Below are positions 9,010-16,937 of a DNA stretch of 64,000 nucleotides, piece after piece. The first letter of the stretch is position 1. Every line of letters begins with the position of its first letter. Position numbers and translations under genes: made by a program. The notes below the pieces were generated by a model. The model did not search any database. It was not told where the DNA came from and was given only the letters and a program-made list of their open reading frames with translations. Where the stretch lies: positions 62,001 through 126,000 of the forward strand of contig NZ_AOLQ01000042.1 of assembly GCF_000337775.1 (NCBI RefSeq), given 5' to 3'. This stretch comes from Haloarcula vallismortis ATCC 29715. GTDB lineage: Archaea > Halobacteriota > Halobacteria > Halobacteriales > Haloarculaceae.

Positions 9010-10314
9010 ATGGAAAACCGAACATACACGGCGGACGCGACGCCGGGTGACACGGTCACCGTCGCCGGCTGGGTCCACGAGATCCGAGACCTCGGTGGAA
9101 TCGCTTTCCTCATTCTTCGAGATACCACCGGGAAGATACAGGTCAAGTTCGAGAAAGACGAGATGGACGACGACCTCGTCGAGACGGGGCTGAACGTCCA
9201 GCGCGAATCGGTCATCTCTGTGACCGGGGACGTCGAAGAGGAGCCGCGCGCGCCCACTGGTGTCGAGGTCACGCCGGCGTCCGTCGACGTGATTTCGGAA
9301 GCCGACCCCGAACTGCCGCTTGACCCGTCGGGCAAGGTCGACGCCGAACTGCCGACCCGCCTCGACAACCGCACGCTCGACCTCCGCAAGGACGAAGTAA
9401 AGGCCATCTTCGAGATCCGCGCGGAAGTCCTCCGGTCGGTCCGCGAGGCGTTCCGGGAACTCAACTGTACAGAGATCAACACGCCGAAGATCGTCGCCAC
9501 GGGGACCGAGGGCGGCACCGAGCTGTTCCCCATCACCTACTTCGGTCAGGAAGCGTTCATGAACCAGAGCCCGCAGCTGTTCAAGCAGCTGATGGTCGGC
9601 TCCGGCCTCGAACGCGTCTTCGAGATCGGCCCGATCTTCCGCGCCGAGGAGCACAACACGCCGCGGCACCTCAACGAGGCGACCTCTATCGACTTCGAGT
9701 CGGCCTTCTACGACCACACCGAAGCGATGGACGCCTGCGAGCACGTCGTCAAGTCCGCCTACGAGGGCGTCGCCGAGAACTGTCAGAACCAGCTCGAAGC
9801 GCTCGGCCTCGAAGACGAGTTCGCAGCTCCCGAAGGTGACTTCCCGCGGCTCACCTACGAGGAGGCGCTCGACAAAATCAACGCCACCGGCGAGCTCGAC
9901 GAGCCGCTGGTGTGGGGCGACGACCTCTCGACGGAGGCCGAACACGTCCTCGGGCAAGAGGTCGGCGAGCACTACTTCATCACCGACTGGCCGAGCGAGA
10001 TCAAGCCGTTCTACATCAAGGACCACGACGACGACGAAGAAGTCTCGACTGGCTTCGACATGATGCATCCGTCGATGGAACTGGTCTCTGGCGGCCAGCG
10101 TGAACACCGCTTCGACCACCTCGTCGAAGGGTTCGAGCAGCAGGGCCTGGACCCAGAGGCCTTCGAGTACTACACCAAGATGTTCAAGTACGGCATGCCG
10201 CCCCACGCCGGCTGGGGCCTCGGCGGCGAGCGCCTCATCATGACGATGCTCGGGCTGGAAAACATTCGGGAAGCGGTGCTGTTCCCGCGAGATCGGCAGC
10301 GTCTGTCGCCGTAG
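9010..10314 (+). CDS. aspS: Aspartyl-tRNA synthetase, archaeal type
   Basis: The enzyme charges tRNA with aspartate (archaeal forms often also charge tRNA-Asn for amidation by GatCAB). The N-terminal OB fold ([13 protein letters not shown], residues ~18-30) binds the anticodon. Class II motif 2 is [19 protein letters not shown] (about 209-227) and motif 3 is GWGLGGERL (about 401-409). At 434 residues it has no bacterial insertion domain. The ATG at 9010 is chosen over upstream in-frame starts because a TATA-like TTCTTAAG lies ~27 nt before it and alignment begins there. A damaged copy of its last 35 nt lies 91 nt downstream. Confidence 0.96.
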   Translation: MENRTYTADATPGDTVTVAGWVHEIRDLGGIAFLILRDTTGKIQVKFEKDEMDDDLVETGLNVQRESVISVTGDVEEEPRAPTGVEVTPASVDVISEADPELPLDPSGKVDAELPTRLDNRTLDLRKDEVKAIFEIRAEVLRSVREAFRELNCTEINTPKIVATGTEGGTELFPITYFGQEAFMNQSPQLFKQLMVGSGLERVFEIGPIFRAEEHNTPRHLNEATSIDFESAFYDHTEAMDACEHVVKSAYEGVAENCQNQLEALGLEDEFAAPEGDFPRLTYEEALDKINATGELDEPLVWGDDLSTEAEHVLGQEVGEHYFITDWPSEIKPFYIKDHDDDEEVSTGFDMMHPSMELVSGGQREHRFDHLVEGFEQQGLDPEAFEYYTKMFKYGMPPHAGWGLGGERLIMTMLGLENIREAVLFPRDRQRLSP

Positions 10315-10440
10315 GCGATGACGCGACTATTGAGCGGGAGCTTGTGAGGCGAGCGGAGCGAGTCTCACAGTGTTCCCGCGAGACAGACAGCGACTCTCTC
10401 CGTAGGGAGCGAGGTTCTGACCGCAGCGAAGAACCTCGGT
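10281..10440 (+). repeat. Partial duplication of the aspS 3' end with nested hairpins
   Basis: Bases 10281-10315, the end of aspS including its stop, match 10372-10406 at 29 of 35 positions. Between and after them are inverted repeats: GCGGGA...TCCCGC enclosing TGTGAG...CTCACA (about 10334-10379), and a perfect 8-bp stem GAGGTTCT/AGAACCTC (10411-10418 with 10430-10437). The tract continues to about 10475 with GCGAGCGGGAGCG-type purine-rich words. It could be an old slippage duplication or a transcript-end element. Confidence 0.75.
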
Positions 10441-10572
10441 AAAGCGAGCGGGAGCGTAGCGACACGCGAGCGCACTGTCTCACAGCAGGTATAGATAGCA
10501 ATCGATAGCTGTCAGAAGTGGACAGCCACAGGTCGATAACCGAACTGGACCACTGGGACGACCTGTCCGCGA

Positions 10573-10755
10573 CTAGGCGTTCGACGCCGCCTGTTTCAGA
10601 ATCTGTGGTGCGACCACAACTTCGAGCGCAGCGATACCGAGTGCGACATACTGTATCGTTCCCTCAAGCAAGAGGAACGCGACAGCCGCAACTACCGTGA
10701 CGCTGACCAGTGGGATACCGTAGCGAACGACCGGGTTTTCGAAAGGGGAGGGCAT
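10573..10755 (-). CDS. Small membrane protein, 60 aa, two helices
   Basis: The peptide has two hydrophobic segments (about residues 14-32 and 34-50) joined by a tight turn, and a short polar C-terminus. It starts at ATG 10755 with MPSPFENPVVRYGIP. I recognise no family, but small two-helix proteins of this kind are common in haloarchaea. Its neighbours (aspS convergent, halorhodopsin upstream in the same direction) give no functional clue. Coding status rests on hydrophobic patterning and codon bias only. Confidence 0.5.
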   Translation of the reverse strand: MPSPFENPVVRYGIPLVSVTVVAAVAFLLLEGTIQYVALGIAALEVVVAPQILKQAASNA

Positions 10756-10954
10756 ACAGACTAGTCAATTGAACGTTGTATCATATTCGTTTTTGACTTC
10801 GGTGGATTGTGAACGACCCGGAACGCCGGTGAGTGCCACTTGCGACAGCCACGGCCGCTGATTGGGTGGCCACCACGAAGGGTACTGAGTGGGCGCGGTT
10901 GGGAAGAACAGCGGTCGAGAGGTGTATAGAACGGACAAAATAAAGTGGAGCGTT

Positions 10955-10968
10955 CGCGTCTCGACGCG
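10955..10968 (-). terminator. Hairpin and T-rich end downstream of halorhodopsin
   Basis: CGCGTC (10955-10960) pairs with GACGCG (10963-10968) a few bases past the hop stop codon. On the minus strand a T-rich stretch ending in CTTTATTTTG follows. This suits an archaeal termination region, although archaea often need only the T tract. Confidence 0.5.
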
Positions 10969-10972
10969 TATC

Positions 10973-11803
10973 TCAGTCGTCCGCCGGGGCCGCGCCCCCA
11001 GAGCCGAGGCTCATCCCGGCCTGGGTGACGGTGTCCTCGTTAGCTGCCACCCAGCGCAGGAGCAGGAACGCGAAGACGTACTTCGCGAGGATGTCGAGGC
11101 CGGAGTAGCCCCACGAGGTGACGCCGACGCTCAGGAGCGCGACGCCTTCCGAGCCCAGTGCCCACAGAATCGGGTAGCCGAGCCACAGCACGACGGTCAG
11201 CAGCTTGAGCGTCCCGAATATCTCGCTCGTCCCGGCGGCTTCAGCGTCGGCCGGCCATTCGACGAGCAGGACGTACAGCACTGCGATGAAGAACGCGCAG
11301 CTGATACCGTAGAACACCCAGCGCAGCAGGTGCGATGAGGTGACGAGCGCGGCTGCGAGCCCGGTGATGCACATCCCGATATCCATCGTGATGGCGGTGA
11401 ACAGCGACGCCATGTCAGTGTCGGCGAGCAGGCCCAGCGCCAGGAGAATCATCGGTGTCGAGAACGTCCAGGTCAGGTAGCGGCCCCACGGCGACAGGAC
11501 CTCCTGACCGGCGAGTGCGTGACCCGGCGGCATCTGCAGGAACCCGACTGTCAGCCCCGAGGCCAGACCGGCGTAGCTGGAGATCGATACCAGCGGAACC
11601 AACATCGTTGCGACCCAGATGAGTTTCGCCCGTGACGATTCGAGTTCGCGGCCCATTGCGACGAACAGGAGGATTACGACTCCCGCAAGCGCAATGTTTA
11701 CCCAAAGCGAGGAGTTCAGGAGGAAGTTCGACTGAATCTCCCCAAGCACCTCGGACTGTGACGCCTGAAGTAGTGTCGTTGCGGCGGTACTGGCAGCTGG
11801 CAT
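10973..11803 (-). CDS. hop: Halorhodopsin, light-driven chloride pump
   Basis: This seven-helix retinal protein pumps chloride into the cell under light. In helix C the sequence RYLTWTFSTPMILLALGLL gives Arg108, Thr111, Ser115 and Ala122: the TSA pattern of chloride pumps instead of the D-T-D of bacteriorhodopsin. The retinal Schiff-base lysine is Lys241 in LDILAKYVFAF. Numbering closely matches Halobacterium halorhodopsin. The start at ATG 11803 has a TATA-like CTTAAG ~26 nt upstream (leaderless) and a Bat-type UAS just before that. A Bat-like regulator gene lies ~1.5 kb upstream. Confidence 0.95.
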   Translation of the reverse strand: MPAASTAATTLLQASQSEVLGEIQSNFLLNSSLWVNIALAGVVILLFVAMGRELESSRAKLIWVATMLVPLVSISSYAGLASGLTVGFLQMPPGHALAGQEVLSPWGRYLTWTFSTPMILLALGLLADTDMASLFTAITMDIGMCITGLAAALVTSSHLLRWVFYGISCAFFIAVLYVLLVEWPADAEAAGTSEIFGTLKLLTVVLWLGYPILWALGSEGVALLSVGVTSWGYSGLDILAKYVFAFLLLRWVAANEDTVTQAGMSLGSGGAAPADD

Positions 11804-11841
11804 ACATTCTATATACGAAACACTGACTTAAGACCGCATAG

Positions 11842-11856
11842 CCAAACGGTATCGGT
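11842..11856 (-). promoter_or_regulatory. Candidate Bat-responsive upstream activating sequence of hop
   Basis: Read on the minus strand the site is ACCGATACCGTTTGG. It matches the ACCnnnnnnnTTnGG skeleton that I recall for the bop-regulon UAS of Halobacterium. It ends about 9 nt before the TATA-like CTTAAG of hop, which fits activation by a Bat-type regulator. Confidence 0.55.
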
Positions 11857-11945
11857 ATTCGGTTTATTTTCGAATTTCCGAAACCAGTATCCGCTCTCGG
11901 GCAGTAACAGGGTAGCGGGTGATAGCCGCCCGCTCCGGGGTGAAC

Positions 11946-12707
11946 TCACTCCGGGAACAGTTCTTCCTCACGGTCGATAGCTTCGATGCGCGCGATATCG
12001 GCGTCTGTCAACTGGAGGTCAGCGGCGGCGAGGTTCGCTTCGAGATGGGACCGGGAGGATGCCTTCGGAATCGTGACGACGTTGTCGTAGCTGGTCACCC
12101 AGGCGATGCTGACCGCAGCAGGGGACGTATCGTGCTGGTCTGCGATATCCGCGATAGTCGGGTCCTCGAACACGCGACCGCCGGCCAGCGGTGCGTACGC
12201 GACCAGCGGGTAGCCGTGTTTCTGGGCGTCAGTGAGCAGTGATTTACGCCAGAACAGCGGATGGAACTCGACCTGATGTGCGTCGATCCCGTCGAGGAAC
12301 TCGCGCGCGACGGCCAACTGGTCCGGTTCGAAGTTCGAGAGTCCCACATGCTCGGCCAGTCCCGCCTCGCGGACAGCCTCGACAGCGGGCAGCGTCGTTT
12401 CGGGGTCGTAGTCGCCGCGCGGCCGGTGGACGTACAGTAGGTCGACGGCGTCGAGTCCGAGCCGTTCCAGGCTGGCTTCCGTGCTCGGACGGACGGCGGT
12501 CGCCCCGAGCGCGTCGATCCAGAGTTTCGTCGCGACAGTCAGGTCCGCCCGGTCGGCGTCGGCATCGGCGATGCCTGCACCCACGACGGCCTCGTTGTCG
12601 TATATCTGTGCGGTGTCGAAGTGGCGGTAGCCGCAGTCGATAGCTGTCCGAACGACAGCCTCGTTCTCGATACCCATCGTGCCGAGTCCGACCGGTGGGA
12701 GGTCCAT
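11946..12707 (-). CDS. Aldo/keto reductase
   Basis: A 253-residue TIM-barrel NADPH-dependent oxidoreductase. The catalytic tetrad is visible as Asp31 and Tyr36 (HFDTAQIYDNE), Lys61 (ATKLW) and His94 (LLYVHRP). The C-terminal cofactor segment VTIPKASSRSHLEAN is intact. It resembles the 2,5-diketo-gluconate reductase group, but the true substrate, a carbonyl compound, is unknown. It is transcribed in the same direction as hop, with 142 nt between them that contain the hop promoter, so it is probably not in one operon with hop. Confidence 0.88.
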   Translation of the reverse strand: MDLPPVGLGTMGIENEAVVRTAIDCGYRHFDTAQIYDNEAVVGAGIADADADRADLTVATKLWIDALGATAVRPSTEASLERLGLDAVDLLYVHRPRGDYDPETTLPAVEAVREAGLAEHVGLSNFEPDQLAVAREFLDGIDAHQVEFHPLFWRKSLLTDAQKHGYPLVAYAPLAGGRVFEDPTIADIADQHDTSPAAVSIAWVTSYDNVVTIPKASSRSHLEANLAAADLQLTDADIARIEAIDREEELFPE

Positions 12708-12786
12708 GCTCCGGCGTTGGCACCCGCATTAAAAAGCAGTAGCGGCTCCGACAGGCGACAGCCCCCAGATGCGGCCCGTCGGTCCG

Positions 12787-13194
12787 CTAGAAGTCGGTCC
12801 GCTGCGTGACAGCCGCCGCGTGGTCGGCCCACTTTTCGACGGTGGGCGAACCCCAGTACTTCACTGCGCCGCTTCGCTCGTCGTAGTCGATGAGTCCAAT
12901 TCGATGGAGCACCGGGAGGTGCTCCTCTTCGAGCTGTGTTCGGATAGCCGCGGGTGATGTGTCTGCTGCATCGACCGTGCTCGTGCCCCCCAGCTCCGAG
13001 ATTGCCGATGCGAGCGCCCCAACGTCAGCGGCCGTCCGGTCATCGTTCGCAAAGTAGCGACAGACGGCACGACGCCGCCAATCAGCCAAGATCTTGAATA
13101 CGTCATCTACATCCGCCGTAGACAGCGTTCTGTCTGACGGTGTCATCCCTCGCCACTGGTCACTTTGATACCCAACATTCCTTTGGTTGCTCAT
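12787..13194 (-). CDS. DUF7344-like haloarchaeal winged-helix protein
   Basis: The 135-residue protein has the pattern of small haloarchaeal ArsR-like regulators: DDVFKILADWRRRAVCRYF as first helices, an acidic linker, then LEEEHLPVLHRIGLIDYDERSGAVKYWG as recognition helix and wing. I recall this architecture as DUF7344. Start ATG 13194 is used, with MTPSDR at 13146 as an alternative. A perfect inverted repeat lies ~42 nt upstream at 13236-13255. Its position between hop and the Bat-like gene hints at a role in the same light or oxygen response, but this is inference. Confidence 0.75.
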   Translation of the reverse strand: MSNQRNVGYQSDQWRGMTPSDRTLSTADVDDVFKILADWRRRAVCRYFANDDRTAADVGALASAISELGGTSTVDAADTSPAAIRTQLEEEHLPVLHRIGLIDYDERSGAVKYWGSPTVEKWADHAAAVTQRTDF

Positions 13195-13235
13195 TTGTGC
13201 ACGTGAAATTAACAGCGCTATCCAGTATTAACTTT

Positions 13236-13255
13236 GTACCTAGAGGACTAGGTAC
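13236..13255. promoter_or_regulatory. Perfect inverted repeat upstream of the DUF7344-like gene
   Basis: GTACCTAG and CTAGGTAC form an 8+8 perfect dyad around AGGA. It sits beyond a TATA-like TTAATACT (around 13225) relative to the start at 13194, a position suited to an operator or activator site. Because the Bat-like gene ends at 13300 it could also act at that transcript's 3' end. Confidence 0.5.
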
Positions 13256-13299
13256 CCGTCTGACGCATAAGCTCCGCTCGCTGACGGTGTCACCATGGC

Positions 13300-15753
13300 T
13301 CAGTGCGACGTTTCAAACACAGCATCGATGAGATTCCGCTGCGCCCGCCGGAGGTGCTGATGGAGCGTCGGTGACGCGATACCGAGCCTGTCTGCCAGTT
13401 GCTCGGCGTTAGTATCCCGAGGCCAGTCATAATAGCCCGTCAGGAAGGCCGTTCTGAGGACTTCTTCCTGACGCTCGGTCAGGTGCTTGCGTGGGTCACT
13501 CTCAACGTCAGGTATGTCGCCTGTCTGCGCGCGCTCCTGCTTTGCCTTCAGCGTGATACCCGGCATCCGGTCAGAGACTGCGTCCTGTATCGCCCGAGTG
13601 TCAGCATCCGGTGAGGCCTCGACAGTAATCGAGAGCGTCCCGGCATCGGCAACTATCGTCTGGCAACGGGCACCGACATCCAGAAGCAGCGATTGGATGG
13701 TTTCTGTGACCTGAAGTTCGATAACGCCGCTGGCATCGTCTGAACGGACGACCCGCGAACCGAGGATGTCCGCGTGCGAACAGAGATGCGCAGAGACTGC
13801 ATCGGGCGGCCCCCCATGCACGGAGATATAGACCAGATGTGTCGGCTCAGTCTCGACAGACTCGATGACTTCGAGTCTGCATCCGTACGCATTCGCTGCC
13901 GAGACAAAGGGTATGTCAGCGCAGTCTGACTCAAATATCAGTTCAAGCGCGGCATCGTCAGACAGAAGTTGCCTGTTCTGGACCGCGGCAAGTGTGTATC
14001 CGACCATCTCACCGAGGACGGCGAAACTGTCGGCTATTCGACCACTGAACGCCGCTGGCTGGTCAGCGTACACACAGAGAACGCCGTGGACGGTGTTCCC
14101 CTGAACCAGCGGAATCGCTGCGGCAGATTTGAACCCCTGCTCGCGAGCGGCGGCTCCACACTGTTTGAATTCGGTTGGATCGCCACAGTCCTGTACCGTC
14201 TGGACCGTCCCTGTCACGAGGGCTGTTTCACACAGGACTCGGTCGTTCCCGTCACTAACGATGAGGTCGTCGAGAAAAACGTCGTCGTCGCCGGCCACCG
14301 TTTTTGGGACGAGACTGTCGTTCGCGCCCGCTCGCTCGCCGATCCACGCTAGCTCACAGAGGTCGGATTCGACAACGCGCTCACACACCGTTTCAGCAGT
14401 CTCCTGACGGGTCGCGGCACTACCTAAAGCGTAAATGAGGTCCTGTATGGCCATATTGACCCCGTTGAGCGTCGCCAGTTCGTCGCGCTGTCGTTCGATT
14501 GCATTCTGTCGCTTCCGTTCGTCAGTGATGTCCTGATGGATTCCGACTGCCCTGATCGCCTCGCCGTCGTCGTTCCACTCGAACACCTTTCCGATATCCC
14601 GAATCCATCGCCAGTCCCCGTCTTTCGTCCGCATCCGGAACTCGCTCTGATACAGTTCGATCTCACCGGACTTCAGTTCCGCGAGCGCCTGTTCCACTCG
14701 GTCGAGGTCGTCTGGATGGACGAGGTCGGCCCACGTCTCGTAGTGTGGCTCCAGTTCATCTCTCGTGTAGCCGAGCATGCCCGTCCAGCGCTCGTCGAAG
14801 GTGACATCGTTAGTTTTCGGGTTCCAGTCCCAGACACCGAGTTCCGCGCCCTCGAGTGCGAAATTCAATCGCTCGGTCATCTCCTGATACTCGCGCTCGC
14901 GGTTACAGCGCTCCGTGATATCTCGGGCGACGCCGATCAGCCCATTGTAGCCGCCATTCTCGTCGTGAAGCAACGTATAGTTGATTGATACGTCCCGTTC
15001 AGTGCCGTCTTTCCGACAAAACGTCAGATCGACAGTTGTACCCTCCCCCTCAGGTGCTTCGAGCAACGTTTCCACAGTCGCCTGCCCCGTCGAGAGCTCA
15101 CCGGGTGCCAGCACTTCCGAAGCGTGTTTGCCACACAGTTCAGCCGGTTCGTACCCGAGATTCACCGCAAACGACTCGTTGCAGAAGTCGATGACACCAC
15201 GTTCATCGAGCGTGTAGAGACCATCTTGTGCTTGCTCGACTAGGCGATCCAGCAGCGCAATGCGGGTATCACGCCGGGCGGTGCCGGTGATATCTCGCAG
15301 CAGGACAAGCGTGAGTCCCCCCGCGGCGTCCGGTAGCTCGTGCCCGCGTCGGAGGAGGTATTGGTCGCGTTCGCCGCCCGGAATCCGGACGGCAACCGGT
15401 TCACTTGCGGAGTCACGAAGCCGCTGTAACTGCCGACGGCCGCTTGACGTATCGGGAAGTGCTGCCTTCATCGCGTCGTAGAAGCGCTCGACGCGGCTGG
15501 TATCGTCAAGGCCATCAACGAACGCCGACACCGCTTCGCTCGACCACTGTACCGTCCCGTCATCTGCCAGAAGGACAGCGATTTCGCTCGCTTCAGCACG
15601 CGATTCGATTCCGGATACCGCATCCTGTAGCGCAGACTCGGTCCGGTCAGCCGACGCCGACACTACGCTGACGATCTTCTCCGCCAGAAACGTCAGCTGT
15701 TCGTCCCCCCCGTTTCCTAACGACCGTCTCCGCATCGTCGAAGACAGTCGCAA
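13300..15753 (-). CDS. Bat-like sensor/transcription regulator, main part (N-terminus displaced by frameshift)
   Basis: The 817-residue frame contains, in order, a degenerate PAS segment (about 55-165), PAS (165-280), PAS (290-410), a GAF-like domain (420-580), a BAT domain (590-730) and a C-terminal HTH_10 (LTERQEEVLRTAFLTGYYDWPR, about 752-812). This is the layout of Bat, the activator of retinal-protein genes. The first ~20 residues do not look native: the natural upstream sequence is in another frame (15647-16096), and removing one G from the G7 tract (15705-15711) would join them. Either the gene is disrupted, the site is phase-variable, or there is a sequencing error. Halorhodopsin is the obvious candidate target. 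Confidence 0.85.
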   Translation of the reverse strand: MRLSSTMRRRSLGNGGDEQLTFLAEKIVSVVSASADRTESALQDAVSGIESRAEASEIAVLLADDGTVQWSSEAVSAFVDGLDDTSRVERFYDAMKAALPDTSSGRRQLQRLRDSASEPVAVRIPGGERDQYLLRRGHELPDAAGGLTLVLLRDITGTARRDTRIALLDRLVEQAQDGLYTLDERGVIDFCNESFAVNLGYEPAELCGKHASEVLAPGELSTGQATVETLLEAPEGEGTTVDLTFCRKDGTERDVSINYTLLHDENGGYNGLIGVARDITERCNREREYQEMTERLNFALEGAELGVWDWNPKTNDVTFDERWTGMLGYTRDELEPHYETWADLVHPDDLDRVEQALAELKSGEIELYQSEFRMRTKDGDWRWIRDIGKVFEWNDDGEAIRAVGIHQDITDERKRQNAIERQRDELATLNGVNMAIQDLIYALGSAATRQETAETVCERVVESDLCELAWIGERAGANDSLVPKTVAGDDDVFLDDLIVSDGNDRVLCETALVTGTVQTVQDCGDPTEFKQCGAAAREQGFKSAAAIPLVQGNTVHGVLCVYADQPAAFSGRIADSFAVLGEMVGYTLAAVQNRQLLSDDAALELIFESDCADIPFVSAANAYGCRLEVIESVETEPTHLVYISVHGGPPDAVSAHLCSHADILGSRVVRSDDASGVIELQVTETIQSLLLDVGARCQTIVADAGTLSITVEASPDADTRAIQDAVSDRMPGITLKAKQERAQTGDIPDVESDPRKHLTERQEEVLRTAFLTGYYDWPRDTNAEQLADRLGIASPTLHQHLRRAQRNLIDAVFETSH

Positions 15754-16096
15754 CGCTGTCCGGCGTCGTGGCGTCGGTGTAGAGGACGACCGGATAGCGG
15801 TCGTTCGACACTAGCGAGTCCGGGATATCGCCCAGACCAGCGGGGTCAAGGACAAGACAGGAAACCACTGTCGACGCGGCGGCTTCGAGTGCCGCATCTG
15901 TCGTCGCCACGCTTGTGACTGTTATGTCGGCGTGGTGGTCCGCCAGCCCCTCGTGTATCCGCTCTCGTGCTGTCGCGTCAGTATCGAGATACACGACTTC
16001 GATGTCTCGACTGGCAGCGCCGGCCTGTCTCGCTCCCGCAAACGCAACGTCGTCGAGGTCGTTTCCGATCATCACCCTGGTATGCTGTTCAACCAC
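15647..16096 (-). CDS. N-terminal REC-like domain of the frameshifted Bat-like regulator
   Basis: Residues up to about 128 form a receiver-like domain: IEVVYLDTD (strand 1), CLVLDPAGL with the phospho-acceptor-position Asp, PVVLYTDA, and VVRKRG holding the conserved Lys. Beyond that the frame runs into arginine-rich, non-native sequence and stops. Over the last 107 nt it overlaps the larger Bat-like frame. Joining at the G7 tract gives ETVVRKRGDEQLTFLAEK, typical of REC-to-linker junctions in haloarchaeal sensors. The start may be GTG 16096 or, better, ATG 16072. Confidence 0.75.
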   Translation of the reverse strand: MVEQHTRVMIGNDLDDVAFAGARQAGAASRDIEVVYLDTDATARERIHEGLADHHADITVTSVATTDAALEAAASTVVSCLVLDPAGLGDIPDSLVSNDRYPVVLYTDATTPDSVATVFDDAETVVRKRGGRTADVSGGEDRQRSVGVG

Positions 16097-16129
16097 TTTA
16101 CTGAGGGATAATAACTGTTCGGCGGCGAC

Positions 16130-16146
16130 AGTGTCTAACTGACACT
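16130..16146. promoter_or_regulatory. Inverted repeat upstream of the Bat-like regulator
   Basis: AGTGTC (16130-16135) and GACACT (16141-16146) form a perfect 6+6 dyad around TAACT. It lies 34 nt before the first possible start (16096) and just upstream of a TATA-like TTATTATC on the minus strand (about 16107-16114). It could be an operator, possibly for autoregulation. Confidence 0.4.
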
Positions 16147-16310
16147 TATTCTACATTATTGGCGACCACAATAGGTGAGTGACCGGGACAGCACGCTTCC
16201 TGCCGTGGCGTCTCGAACGGGGGACAGTCGGACCGAACGCGTACTGTCGTTGGTCATCGCACCCCCGCTAGCTATCATCTCGGCCAGCAGGTCCAGTGAA
16301 ACGCCCGATA

Positions 16311-16937
16311 TCAGTCGACAGCGAACAGCCGCTCCCGGAGCGTCTCTGCGACATCGGTGAGATGGGCCTGTCCGAACGCCGCGACCAGCAGCGCTCCGAG
16401 CGAATTGAACATCGTATCCCGGACTGTGTCATCGAGACCATGCTGTGCAAGCGGCATCGTGACACCCGTCTCGGTGGCGACGATGTCCAGCGCGAACTCG
16501 AACAGTTCCCATAGCACCCCGAAGGAAAGTACGACGACGAAGATGTACACGAAAAAGACGCGCTTGGGGATGTGAATCGAATCGTTGTGGAGGTCGATAG
16601 TCCGGGCCGTCGTGTACCCGAACGCGGCGATGAGCGAGGCCGACATCGCGTGGGTGAGGTGGTCCCACCAGCCGATCTGTCCGTAGAGCCCGGCCGAGCC
16701 GAGCGTATGCAGAAACACCGCGGTCGTGACCCAGAGGGCGAGCCACGGGTCAAGCGCGAGGTTGTAGTTTCGCCGCATCACCGCGGGGAGAAACGTGACG
16801 AGCAGACCGACACCGCCGTTGGTTATCGGCTTTGGTTGGCCGGCAACAACGCCGTATCCGACCAGCGCACATAAGACGAGTTGCATTGCATGGGTGATCC
16901 GCCGCTGGTTCCGCATCGACGGTCGGGGCAGCCTCAT
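16311..16937 (-). CDS. DUF2238/YjdF-like membrane protein
   Basis: The 208-residue protein has about six helices and the DUF2238 signature residues GWWDHLTHAMSASLIA and, later, LWELFEFALD and DTVRDTMFNSLGA. Members are inner-membrane proteins of unknown function. ATG 16937 overlaps the stop of the upstream membrane gene (ATGA, 16934-16937), which fixes the start. A longer frame extending upstream to 17345 is only the shadow of that gene. The two membrane proteins may form a complex. Confidence 0.82.
   Translation of the reverse strand: MRLPRPSMRNQRRITHAMQLVLCALVGYGVVAGQPKPITNGGVGLLVTFLPAVMRRNYNLALDPWLALWVTTAVFLHTLGSAGLYGQIGWWDHLTHAMSASLIAAFGYTTARTIDLHNDSIHIPKRVFFVYIFVVVLSFGVLWELFEFALDIVATETGVTMPLAQHGLDDTVRDTMFNSLGALLVAAFGQAHLTDVAETLRERLFAVD

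Noticed and set aside
8857-10206. Open frame of 449 codons antisense to aspS
   Set aside because: It is the GC-rich shadow of a certain gene; its product is rich in Arg/Val/Leu without family motifs, and aspS motifs on the other strand are complete.
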